Positions 1 through 9,500 of a stretch of DNA of 64,000 nucleotides are shown here, piece by piece; positions within the stretch are counted from its first letter, which is position 1; every line of letters begins with the position of its first letter. Location of the stretch: the NCBI RefSeq assembly GCF_024734405.1, contig NZ_CP059556.1, forward strand, positions 3,906,001 to 3,970,000, written 5' to 3'. Origin of the DNA: Saccharopolyspora gregorii. Its GTDB lineage: Bacteria; Actinomycetota; Actinomycetes; Mycobacteriales; Pseudonocardiaceae. The position numbers and the translations under genes were made by a program. The notes beneath the pieces are model-generated. The model did not search any database. It saw only the letters and a program-made list of their open reading frames with translations, and had not been told where the DNA came from.

Positions 1-3000
1 GGCCGCCGTCGTCGTAGAGATCGATGTCCACTTTGGTCACGTCCCGGTCGGGGGCGGGCTCGTAGCCCGCGGTGTGGCGCAGGTGTGCCCACATGCGCGC
101 GGTGGTGGGGGTGAAGAGGTCGACGTGCTCCAGCGCGAACGGCAGCGCGGGGGCGCCGCGGCGTTCGGCAAGCGCGCCGGTGGCGTCGCCGTGCAGGCCG
201 ACGACGGCTTGGACGGCGCCGTCCAGCATCGCCGGGTGCAGCGCGAACTCGCCGGGATCACCGGTGTCCGCGGGCAGTTCCAGCCGGGCCAGCACCTCAC
301 CGTCCCCTATGGACAGACCTTGCACGGCGCGCAGCCGGTCGCCGTGCCGGATGCCGACGGCCTCCAGCGCGTCGTGGCACTGCTGCCGGGTGAGGGTGCG
401 GCGGGAGCAGCGGGCGCGCAGCACGTCGAGGGATTCCGGTTGCGCGGCGGCGGGTTCCGCGATGCGCCCCTGGGCGTGCACCTCGGTGCCGTCGCGCAGC
501 ACCCGGAACGCGTCGCCGTCGAGGCGCACCGCCAGTTCCGCGCCGCCGTCGGCGACGGGGAACGGCGCGGGCCACACCACGTCGCGCAGCCGCAGCGGGG
601 CGGTGCGGTCGCCGGTGATGGCGCGGTGCGCGAACTCCAGCGAGAGCACACCCGGCAGCACGGCCCGGCCGTTGACGTGGTGGTCGGCGAGGAAGAACTC
701 GTCGCCGGTGAGCCGGGTGCAGTAGGCGGGGTTCACCGGGGCGGTGACCTCCGCGGTCCGGGCGGTGGCCTGCGCGCTCCGCGGTGCCACGGGCACGGCG
801 ACGGCCCGCTCCGCCGGGGCGGTGGCGGCGGGTGCGCCGAAGCCCGTCGCGGCCGGCCGTTCGATCCAGTACCGCTGCCGCTCGAACGGGTAGGTCGGCA
901 GCGGCATCTGGCGGCGCGCGGCGGACGGGAAGCTCGCGGAGAACCGGTCCACCTCGCCGCGCACGTACGCCCACGCGAGCCCCTGCGGGGCGAGCGCGCG
1001 GTCCCCGTCGGCGGGCCGCGGATCGGCGGCGGTCTCCCCCACCAGCACCTCGGTCCCGGCGGTCCCGTCGAGCCAGCCGCGCAACCGCTCGGCCAGCGCG
1101 GGCAGGTCGGCGGCGGTCGTGGCCAGCCGGTGCGGGAAGTGCGCGCGCCCGGCGGCGAGGCTGTGCGCGACGGCTCCGGCCGGCAGGCCCGGCTCCCGGT
1201 CGAGGTGTGCGAGCAGCCGCCGCACCACCTCGCGCAGCGCGGTCGGAGTGCGCGCCGAGAGCAGGAACGCGTGCTCGCCGGGGGTGACGGCGACCGGTGC
1301 GCCGCGGTGCTCCTCCAGCACCACGTGCGCGTTGGTGCCGCTGGCGCCGAACGAGCTCACCGCGGCGCGGCGCGGCCCTGACGGGGGTTCCGGCCAGTCG
1401 CGGGTGTGCCGGTCGATGCGGAACGGGCCGCCGTCGAGGGCGAGCGCCGCGTTCGGCTCGCCGAAGCCGGGCCAGCCGGGGATCCGCCGGTGCCGCAGCG
1501 CCAGCAGCGACTTCAGCACCCCGGCGATCCCGGCGGCGAACTGGGTGTGGCCCAGGTTGTTCTTGATGGTGCCCAGCGAGGCCGATCCGGCGGGGGCGCC
1601 GGCGAAGGCGCGGGTGAGCGCGCGGAACTCGATGGGGTCGCCGAGCTGGGTGCCGGTACCGTGCGCCTCCACCAGCTGGATGCCGCCGGGTTCGATCCCG
1701 GCCTCGGCGTGCACCTCGCGCAGCAGCCGCTCCTGGGAGGCGGCGCTGGGCGCGGTGAGGCCGTTGGTGGTGCCGTCCTGGTTGATGCCGGTGGCGCGGA
1801 TCAGCCCGTACACGTGGTCGCCGTCGCGTTCGGCGTCGGCGAGCCGCTTCAGCAGCACCGCGCCCGCGCCCTCCCCGGGCACGAACCCGTCGGCGCGGGC
1901 GTCGAAGCCGTGGCAGCGCCCGGTCGGCGACAGCATCCCGGCGCGGCTCGCCGAGCGGTACAGCCGCGGCGTCGTCTGCACGAACACGCCACCGGAGATC
2001 GCCAGGTCGGTCGCGCCGGAGCGCAGGTCCCGGCAGGCCAGGTGCAGCGCCACCAGCGAACTGGAGCAGGAGGTGTCGGTGGTCAGCGCCGGTCCGCGCA
2101 GGTCCAGCTGGTAGGCGATGCGGGAGGCGACGACCGAACCCATCGTGCCCCACAGCGCCTGCGCGGGCGGGGCGTCGTCGAGGTGGTCGTGGTAGTCGCC
2201 GGTGTAGCAGCCGACGTACACGCCGCAGTTGCGCTCGCGCAGCCGTTCGCCGGTGTAGCCGCCGTCTTCGAGGGCGTTCCAGCACTGCTCCAGGAAGATC
2301 CGCTGCTGCGGGTCGGTGTAGGTGGCTTCGACGCCGGACATCGCGAAGAACACCGGGTCGAACCGGTCGATGCCGCGCAGGAAGCTGCCGGAGCGGCAGG
2401 TGATCTCGGGGCCGAGCTGCCAGCGGGTGACGGGTTCGAGCAGGTCCGCGCCCGCGACGAGGTGGTCCCAGAGGGCGTGCGGGTCTTCGGCGTCGGCGTA
2501 GCGGGCGGCCATGCCGACGACGGCGATCGCCTCCTGCTGCCCGGCGGCGGAGTCCGCTGCCGCCGCGGCGGTGCTCCCCGTTCCGGCGGGGGATCCCGGG
2601 CCGGTCGTGGTCTCGTCCCGCTCGGCCCCGGGCGAGCGCAGCGCCGTGCCGTAGGTGTCGAGCAGGTGGGCCCGCAACCGTTCGACGCTGCCGTGGTCGA
2701 ACAGGTCGGTGGTCTCCAGCTCGGTGCCGAAGGCCGCGTTGAGGGTGTGCACCAGGTCGACGCCGAGGATGGAGTCCAGGCCGTGGTCGGCGAACGGGCG
2801 GCGCCGATCGATCTCGGCGACCGGCATGTCCAGTGCCTCGCCGACCGCGTCGAGCAGCACCCGCTCCACCTCGGCGGGCGAGGCCGCGGGCCGCTCGGGA
2901 GTGCTCGCGGCGGTGCCCTGCTCGACGAGGTCTCCCCCGGCGGTGCCGTTCGCCGCGGTGCCCTGCTCAGCGGTGTCGTTCGCAGCGGTGCCCTGCTCAG

Positions 3001-6000
3001 TGAGGTCGTTCGCAGCGGTGGCGTTCGCGGGTGACGAGTTCTCCGCGCGGGCGTCGTCGGCGCCCCCGAGCGGGAACCGGCGCCCCGCGAACGGGTAGGC
3101 CGGCAGATGCACCCGCCGCTCGACCGGCCGCAGCGCGGTCCAGTCCAGCGGCATGCCCTTCGCCCAGAACGCGGCGAGCTCGCCCAGCTCGCCCCGGGCG
3201 ATCCACTCCGCGACGAGCGCGCGCAGTTCTTCCTTGCCCGCCAACGCGTTCAGCGTCTCCCGGGCGGCGCGGACCCGGCCGCGGTGCCACGGCCCGCCGC
3301 CGTCGGGGTCGGCGAGGAAGTCGCGCAGCCGCCCGCGGAACTCGGCAGCGGTGCTCGCGAGGAAGCACACCCGCTCGTCCATCGGCTCACGCCCGAGCTG
3401 CAGGGTCGCGGCGATGGCGGGCAGGTCCGGGTCCGCGGCGGCGTCCAGCCACCCGGCGAGCCGCGCGGCGCGGGCCAGCAGGTCCTCGGTCGTGCGGGCG
3501 GACAGCGGCAGCAGCACCGCGTGCGGCTCGACCGGGCCGACGGGCCCGGTCCGGTGCTCGGCGAGCACCAGGTGCGCGTTGGCACCGCCCGCGCCGAACG
3601 AGGACACCCCCGCGATCCGCGACCGGTCGTCCGCGGCCGGCCAGTCGGCGGCGGTGGTCTGCAGGACGAACGGGGTGGTGGCGAAGTCGATGTCGGGGTT
3701 GGGCCGCTCGGCGTGCAGCGTGGGCGCGAACGCGCCGTGCTCCAGCTGCAGCACGGCCTTGGTGAGCCCGGCGATGCCCGCCGCCGCTTCCAGGTGGCCG
3801 ATGTTGGACTTGGCGGAGCCCAGCGCGCACCGCTCGGCCTGCCCGGCGAACGCCTCGGTCAACCCCTCGACCTCGATCGGATCGCCGAGCCTGGTGCCGG
3901 TGCCGTGCGCCTCCAGGTAACCCACTTCTCCGGCGGAGACGCCCGCGCGGTCCAGCGCCTCGCGCACCACGGCCGCCTGCGCACGCGGATTCGGCACGGT
4001 GTAGCCGTTGCTCCGGCCGCCGTGACCGATGGCGGAGCCGAGCACGATCGCGCGGATCGGGTCGCCGTCGGCCTCCGCCCGCGACAGCGGTTTGAGCAGC
4101 ACCGCCCCGACTCCTTCTCCGGGCACGAAACCGTCGCCGCCGTCGCCGAAGCTGCGGCACGCCGGCCCGGAGGCGAGCATCCGGGAGCGGCACAGCTCCA
4201 CGTAGGTCGACGGGTGCAGGTAGAGGTTCACGCCCCCGGCGATGGCCAGTTCGCAGTCGCCGTGACGCAGGTGCTCACATGCCTCGTGGATCGCGGTCAG
4301 CGAGGACGAGCACATGGTGTCGATCGGCATGCTCGGCCCGCGCAGGTCCAGCAGGTAGGAGACGCGGTTGGCCAGCGAGGCGAACGAGGTCCGCGGCGCC
4401 GCGTCCGTGCGCTGACCGGTCCGGTCGAAGCCGTTCTTGGTGATCCCGGCGAACACGCCGACGCGGCCGCCGTGCCGGTCGGCGAGACGCGCCCGGGTGT
4501 AACCGGCGTCCTCCAGCACCGACCAGGCCGCTTCCACGAACAACCGTTCCTGCGGGTCCACGTCGGCGGCCTCGCGGGGGGCGATGCCGAAGAAGGCGGC
4601 GTCGAAGCGGTCGAAGTCGTCCAGGAACGCGCCCCACTTGCCGTAGCTGGCGCCCCGCTGCACGGCGCGTTGCGCGTCGGGTTCGTGGAAGCCGTCCAGC
4701 GACCAGCGCTCGGCGGGGATCTCGCGGACGCTGTCGCGCCCGGTGCGCAGGTTGTGCCAGAACTCGTCGAGGGTCGGGGCGTCGGGGTAGCGGCCGGTGA
4801 GGCCGATGATCGCGATGGGTTCGGCGGGGTCGAGCGGGCGGGCGGGCCGCGGTTCGGCGCCGGCCGACTCAGTGCTGGCCGGTTCGGCGCGGGCCGACTC
4901 GACGCTGGCCGGACCGGTGCGGGCCGGTACGGCGCTGGTCGACTCGGCTCTGGTCGACTCGGCTCCGGCCGGTTCGGCGCTGGCCGGGCCGGTGTCGGCC
5001 ACCGGCTGCTCGGGCGCGCTGTCCGCGAGCCACCGCCTGCACCCCTCCGGGTCCCGTTCCGCGAGGTGCCCGGCGAGGTCGTGCAGCGTCGGGTGCTGGT
5101 AGAGCAGGGTCTTCGGCAGCGCCCCGAACCAGCGCGCGAAGGCCCGGTTCAGCCGGGTCACGGCCAGCGAGTCGATGCCGAACGAGTCCAGCGGCGCGGC
5201 CGCGTCGAGCTTCGCCGGGTCCAGCCGCACCGTCGCGGCGACCAGCTCCTTCAGCGCGGGCAGCACCGCCGCCCGCAGTTCTCCCGGTCGCTCCGGCACG
5301 TCGCCCTCCTCGTCGATGACCAGCAGTTGGGGTGCTCCGACGGCCAGCGCCTCGCGCAGGGCGCGCAGCGCGGTGCCGGTCGCGAGCGGGTGCCCGAAGC
5401 GGGCGGTGAGCGCCGGGACCTCCTCGGCGGCGACCCGCATCCCGCCGTCCTGCCACAGCGGCCAGCCGATCGAGGTGCTGGTCCCGGAGCGGGTGCCTGC
5501 GGCGACGAGCTCGGCGCGGTGCGCCAGGTGGGCATCCAGGAAGCCGTTCGCGGCGGCGTAGTCGCCCTGCCCGGGGTTGCCGAGCGTCCCGGCGCCGGAG
5601 GAGAACGCGGCGAAGAAGTCCAGCGGCAGGTCGCGGGTGGCCTCGTCCAGGTGCACCAGCCCGGCGACCTTCGGCGCCAGCACCCGCTGCGCCTGCTGGA
5701 AGGACTTGCGGATGAGGTAGTCGTCCTCGACCAGCCCGGCGGCGTGCAGCACGCCGTCGAGCCGGCCGTGCGCGCGCACCACGTCGGCGACGAGTGCGGC
5801 GACGGCGGCGCGGTCGGTGACGTCGAGGCGCCGGTACTCGCCGTGCGGCACCTCCCGCGACTCGGACCGCCCGCACAGCACCAGGTGCGCGCCGGGGGCG
5901 TGCCGGGCGGCGTCGGCGGCGAGCAGCCCGCCGAGACCGCCCGCTCCCCCGGTGAGCAAGTAGACGCCGCCGGACTTCCACGGCACCGGCGCGTCCGGTC

Positions 6001-6535
6001 GCGACACGGGTTCCCAGTCCCGCACCCGGCGGCGGCCGCCGTCGTACCGGACGTGCTCGTCGGCGGATCCGAGCTCGGCGGCCAGCACCCGCGCGAGTTC
6101 CGGCCCGGCGGGGACCCGGTCGAACTCGACGAGCTGCCCGCGCAGCCCCGGGTCCTCCTGGGACGCGGTGCGCAGCAGCCCGACGAGTCCGGCGTACCCG
6201 GTCGCGGTGCCCGCCGGGCACACGACCTGCACGTGGCACGGGCCGCCCGCGGTGAGCACCCGCTGGAGTTCGCCGAGCAGTCGGGTGGCGGCGTGCTCGA
6301 AGCCCGCGGCGGCACCGTCCGCGCGACCGTCCACCTGCGCCACCGACACCGCGGCGGACCGCAGCGCGGCGGCCTCGGTGCCGGGGACGTCGCAGAGCAC
6401 GACGAGCCGCCGGGCGGCGACCGGTTCGGCGCCGGGCCGCGCCGGTGCGTCGCGCCAGATCGGCAGGCGGAGGATCGGTCGACTCACGTGGGGCTCCGTT
6501 CGGGGGCGCGGTGGCGCGGGCTCGTGGTCAGGCAT
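1..6535 (-). CDS. trans-AT type I polyketide synthase 2 (partial, runs off left edge)
   Basis: Second PKS of the operon; the reading frame is open to base 1, so the C-terminus is missing. ATG at 6535 overlaps the PKS 1 stop by 8 bases. Domains in order: KR (nucleotide motif GGVYLLTGGAGG from about residue 189; active-site stretch with S and Y in GNPGQGDYAAAN), ACP (GIDSL, Ser456), KS with Cys742 in IDTMCSSS plus HGTGT and SNIGH histidines, ACP (GLDSI, Ser1255), KS with Cys1490 in TDTSCSSS, then DH with DHHVNGRAVLPG near residue 1952 and the LHPAMLDGAVQ motif. No AT domain follows any KS, only the residual post-KS linker (HLPAYPF), so malonyl units must come from the discrete AT upstream. The N-terminal KR-ACP completes the module whose KS ends PKS 1. 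The next module (KS-ACP) has no reductive domain and should leave a ketone. Linkers at about 2930-3020 and 4870-4990 are repeat-rich. Confidence 0.93.
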   Translation of the reverse strand, partial: MPDHEPAPPRPRTEPHVSRPILRLPIWRDAPARPGAEPVAARRLVVLCDVPGTEAAALRSAAVSVAQVDGRADGAAAGFEHAATRLLGELQRVLTAGGPCHVQVVCPAGTATGYAGLVGLLRTASQEDPGLRGQLVEFDRVPAGPELARVLAAELGSADEHVRYDGGRRRVRDWEPVSRPDAPVPWKSGGVYLLTGGAGGLGGLLAADAARHAPGAHLVLCGRSESREVPHGEYRRLDVTDRAAVAALVADVVRAHGRLDGVLHAAGLVEDDYLIRKSFQQAQRVLAPKVAGLVHLDEATRDLPLDFFAAFSSGAGTLGNPGQGDYAAANGFLDAHLAHRAELVAAGTRSGTSTSIGWPLWQDGGMRVAAEEVPALTARFGHPLATGTALRALREALAVGAPQLLVIDEEGDVPERPGELRAAVLPALKELVAATVRLDPAKLDAAAPLDSFGIDSLAVTRLNRAFARWFGALPKTLLYQHPTLHDLAGHLAERDPEGCRRWLADSAPEQPVADTGPASAEPAGAESTRAESTSAVPARTGPASVESARAEPASTESAGAEPRPARPLDPAEPIAIIGLTGRYPDAPTLDEFWHNLRTGRDSVREIPAERWSLDGFHEPDAQRAVQRGASYGKWGAFLDDFDRFDAAFFGIAPREAADVDPQERLFVEAAWSVLEDAGYTRARLADRHGGRVGVFAGITKNGFDRTGQRTDAAPRTSFASLANRVSYLLDLRGPSMPIDTMCSSSLTAIHEACEHLRHGDCELAIAGGVNLYLHPSTYVELCRSRMLASGPACRSFGDGGDGFVPGEGVGAVLLKPLSRAEADGDPIRAIVLGSAIGHGGRSNGYTVPNPRAQAAVVREALDRAGVSAGEVGYLEAHGTGTRLGDPIEVEGLTEAFAGQAERCALGSAKSNIGHLEAAAGIAGLTKAVLQLEHGAFAPTLHAERPNPDIDFATTPFVLQTTAADWPAADDRSRIAGVSSFGAGGANAHLVLAEHRTGPVGPVEPHAVLLPLSARTTEDLLARAARLAGWLDAAADPDLPAIAATLQLGREPMDERVCFLASTAAEFRGRLRDFLADPDGGGPWHRGRVRAARETLNALAGKEELRALVAEWIARGELGELAAFWAKGMPLDWTALRPVERRVHLPAYPFAGRRFPLGGADDARAENSSPANATAANDLTEQGTAANDTAEQGTAANGTAGGDLVEQGTAASTPERPAASPAEVERVLLDAVGEALDMPVAEIDRRRPFADHGLDSILGVDLVHTLNAAFGTELETTDLFDHGSVERLRAHLLDTYGTALRSPGAERDETTTGPGSPAGTGSTAAAAADSAAGQQEAIAVVGMAARYADAEDPHALWDHLVAGADLLEPVTRWQLGPEITCRSGSFLRGIDRFDPVFFAMSGVEATYTDPQQRIFLEQCWNALEDGGYTGERLRERNCGVYVGCYTGDYHDHLDDAPPAQALWGTMGSVVASRIAYQLDLRGPALTTDTSCSSSLVALHLACRDLRSGATDLAISGGVFVQTTPRLYRSASRAGMLSPTGRCHGFDARADGFVPGEGAGAVLLKRLADAERDGDHVYGLIRATGINQDGTTNGLTAPSAASQERLLREVHAEAGIEPGGIQLVEAHGTGTQLGDPIEFRALTRAFAGAPAGSASLGTIKNNLGHTQFAAGIAGVLKSLLALRHRRIPGWPGFGEPNAALALDGGPFRIDRHTRDWPEPPSGPRRAAVSSFGASGTNAHVVLEEHRGAPVAVTPGEHAFLLSARTPTALREVVRRLLAHLDREPGLPAGAVAHSLAAGRAHFPHRLATTAADLPALAERLRGWLDGTAGTEVLVGETAADPRPADGDRALAPQGLAWAYVRGEVDRFSASFPSAARRQMPLPTYPFERQRYWIERPAATGFGAPAATAPAERAVAVPVAPRSAQATARTAEVTAPVNPAYCTRLTGDEFFLADHHVNGRAVLPGVLSLEFAHRAITGDRTAPLRLRDVVWPAPFPVADGGAELAVRLDGDAFRVLRDGTEVHAQGRIAEPAAAQPESLDVLRARCSRRTLTRQQCHDALEAVGIRHGDRLRAVQGLSIGDGEVLARLELPADTGDPGEFALHPAMLDGAVQAVVGLHGDATGALAERRGAPALPFALEHVDLFTPTTARMWAHLRHTAGYEPAPDRDVTKVDIDLYDDGG

Positions 6536-9500
6536 CGCTGAGGGCGTCCGGTCCGAGGCGGTCGTCGAGGACCGCGTCCAGCAGCGCCGCGTAGGCACCG
6601 GTGTCGAACCCGGCCTCCGGGGATCTCCCGTCCACCACCGCAGTTTCCTCCGCGAGCGCTGCGGTTTTCCGCACAACCGAACCGGTTCCCCGCCGCGCAC
6701 CGGGGTTTTCCCGGTCGTTCCAGTGGTTCCCGGGAGCGGAGTCCGGCACCCGGTACCGCTCCCGGGCGAACGGGTAGCCCGGCAGCCGGACCACGCCGGT
6801 ACCCGCCGGGTGCAGCACCGACCAGTCCACATCGGACCCGTCGCACCACAGCCGCACGACCTCGTCGAGCCGCCCGTCCCGCAGCGCCCTGGCCACCTCC
6901 GGGGAGTGCGCGGTGCCGCGCCGCACCCCGGTGCCGCGGGAGCGCGGGACACCGCCCACGTGCAGCCCGCTGCTGTCCCCGGCCAGGTAGCGGTCCAGGG
7001 CGCCGGCCAGCTGCTCGACGCTGCCGGCGACCAGTCCGAGCCGCCGTTCCATCGCCTCCCGGCCGACCTGCAGGGTGTGCGCGAGCTCCGGTAGCTCGGT
7101 GGCCGGGGCGCCGCGCAGGTGGTCCCGCAGCCGCCGCGCGGCCTCCCGCAGCCGTTCGTCGTCGCGGGCGGACAGCAGCACGGCCTGCGGTCCGCCGTCG
7201 GCCGGGGTGCGCCGCGGTCGCGGCGGTGCTTCGAGGACGACGTGCGCGTTGGCGCCGCCGAAGCCGAAGCTGCTCACCCCGGCCCGCAGCGGCCACGCCC
7301 GACCGTTCGCGTCGGCGCGCGGCTCCCAGACCTGACCGCGGCGCACCACCTCGAACTCGCCGCCGGACAGCGGCAGGTGCGGGTTGAGCCGGTCGCAGTG
7401 CAGCGTCGGCGGGAGCTCCCGGTGCCGCATCGCCAGCAGCACCTTGAGCACCCCGGCCAGGCCCGCGGCCGATTCGGCGTGCCCGATGTTCGTCTTCACC
7501 GAACCCAGTGCCCACGGCCGCCCGTCCGGGCCGGGCCCGCCGAGGTCGCGGTAGGCGGTGGCGAGCGCGTTAACCTCCACCGGGTCGCCGAGGGCGGTGC
7601 CGGTGCCGTGCGCTTCGACGTAGCCGATGCTGCCGGGGTCGAGCTCGCCCATCGCCTCCCGCACCAGCGCGGCCTGCGCCACGCCGTTGGGCGCGGTGAG
7701 CGATCCGGCCCGGCCGCCGTGGTTCTCGGCGCTGCCGCGCACCACGCCCCAGATCGCGTCGCCGTCGCGGACCGCGGCCGCCAGCGGCTTGAGCAGCACC
7801 ACCGCGACGCCTTCGGCGCGCACGTAGCCGTCGGCGTCCGCGGCGAAGGTCTTGCACCGGCCGTCCGGGCTGAGCATCCCGGTCTGCTGGGTGGCGGCGA
7901 AGGTGTCGACGCTGAGCAGCAGGTTCACCCCACCGGCGAGCGCCATCTCGCAGCGCCCGGACCTGATGTCCTGCACCGCCCGGTGCAGCGCCACCAGCGA
8001 ACTGGAGCAGGCCGTGTCGATCGGTTCGCTGGGCCCGTGCACGTCGAGCACGAACGAGATCCGGTTGGCCAGCACCGAGTGCGCGTTCCCGGTGGCGGTG
8101 TAGCCGTCGGGCGCGACGCCGCTGGCGTTGAGCAGCTGGTGGTAGTCGTTGCCGGACACCCCGAAGTAGACGCCGGTGCGTTCCGGCAGCCGCGCCGGCG
8201 CGTACCCGCCGTTCTCCAGCGCCGCCCACGTGGTCTCCAGCGCGAGCCGCTGCTGCGGGTCCATCAGCTCGGCTTCCAGTCGGGACAGGTTGAAGAAGCC
8301 GGCGTCGAACCGGTCCACGTCGGCGAGCTGCCCGGCGAACTTCGGGAAGTCGGTGCGGGCCACGGTGTCCGTGTAGCGCTCGTCGAACCGGTCGCCCGGG
8401 TAGGGGGTGACGAGGTCGTCCCCGGCCCGCAGCCGCTGCCAGAACTCGTCGAGGCAGGCGGCGCCGGGGAACCGCCCGGCGGCGCCCACGACGGCGACCG
8501 CGTCCGAGGCGGACTCGGCTGCGGGAGGCTGCTGCGCCGGGCCGAGCGGAGCCGGGGCCGCGGGAGCGCGCTCCGGAGGCGCCTGCGCTGGTGCCGATGC
8601 GGCCTGCGCGGGTGCCGCCGCGGTCTGCTCGGATGCCGCCGCGCGGTCCGGCCACCGCTCGCGGAGGTGCTCGGCCAGGCTGCGGATGTTCGGGCACTCG
8701 AAGAACACCGCCGGGCTCAGCTCCACGCCGAGCAGGCCGTTGAGCTCGGTGGCGAGCGTGGCGAGGGCGATGGACTCGAACCCGTAGGCGTGGAAGTGGG
8801 TGTCGGCGTCGATCTCGGCGAGGTCGAACTTGAGCTGGTCGGCGACGGTCTCCCGCAACGCTCGGACCAACCGGGACTCATCGTCCGATGTGGACTCGGG
8901 CGCAGCGGCCGAGCTCGGGTCCGCCACCGGCGCGGCGAGCGCCGGAACCACCGCGACCGCGGACCCGCGCACCGATCCGGGCAGCTCCCCGGTCCCGAAC
9001 TCGGCCCGGTCGATCCGGCCCAGCACCCGGCCGCGCTCGTCGGCCAGGTCGATGCGGAACTCGGCGTCGGCGACCCGGTCCAGCACCAGCACCCGGGTGC
9101 GGTCCAGCTCCTCGCCGTGCAGCTCGGCGACCCGCAGCGCGGTCGCGTCGGGGTCGCCGAGCGCGTGCTGCACGCCTTGCAGCACCCCGGCGAGCACCCA
9201 GGCCGGGACGTGCACGTGCCGCTTGTGCGGGTCCTGGCACAGCGCGGGCTCGCCGACGCGCACCAGCAGCCGCCCGTCGCGGAGCCGGGCCACGCCCTCG
9301 ACGCTGCGCGAGTAGGGCCGCGCGTCGAGCCCCGCTGCGCCCAGCGCCGCGTAGAAGCCGTCCTGGTCGAGTTCGTCGGGCACGTCCACCGGGACGTCCG
9401 GAACCCGTTGTCCCGCAACGGCTTCGACGGTGGCGGCGAACCGCGGCGTGCCGTCGGCGTGCCGCAGCTCCACCCGGTGCGCCCCGGACGCGCCGCCGAG

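Noticed and set aside
297-2285. Minus-strand arginine-rich ORFs within PKS 2
   Set aside because: Frame-shifted shadows of the PKS frame on the same strand.
74-6541. Very long plus-strand ORFs (for example 3107-6541) opposite PKS 2
   Set aside because: They are rich in Gly, Val, Arg and Gln in patterns produced by reading high-GC PKS codons backwards, and show no domain; the minus strand has complete PKS motifs.
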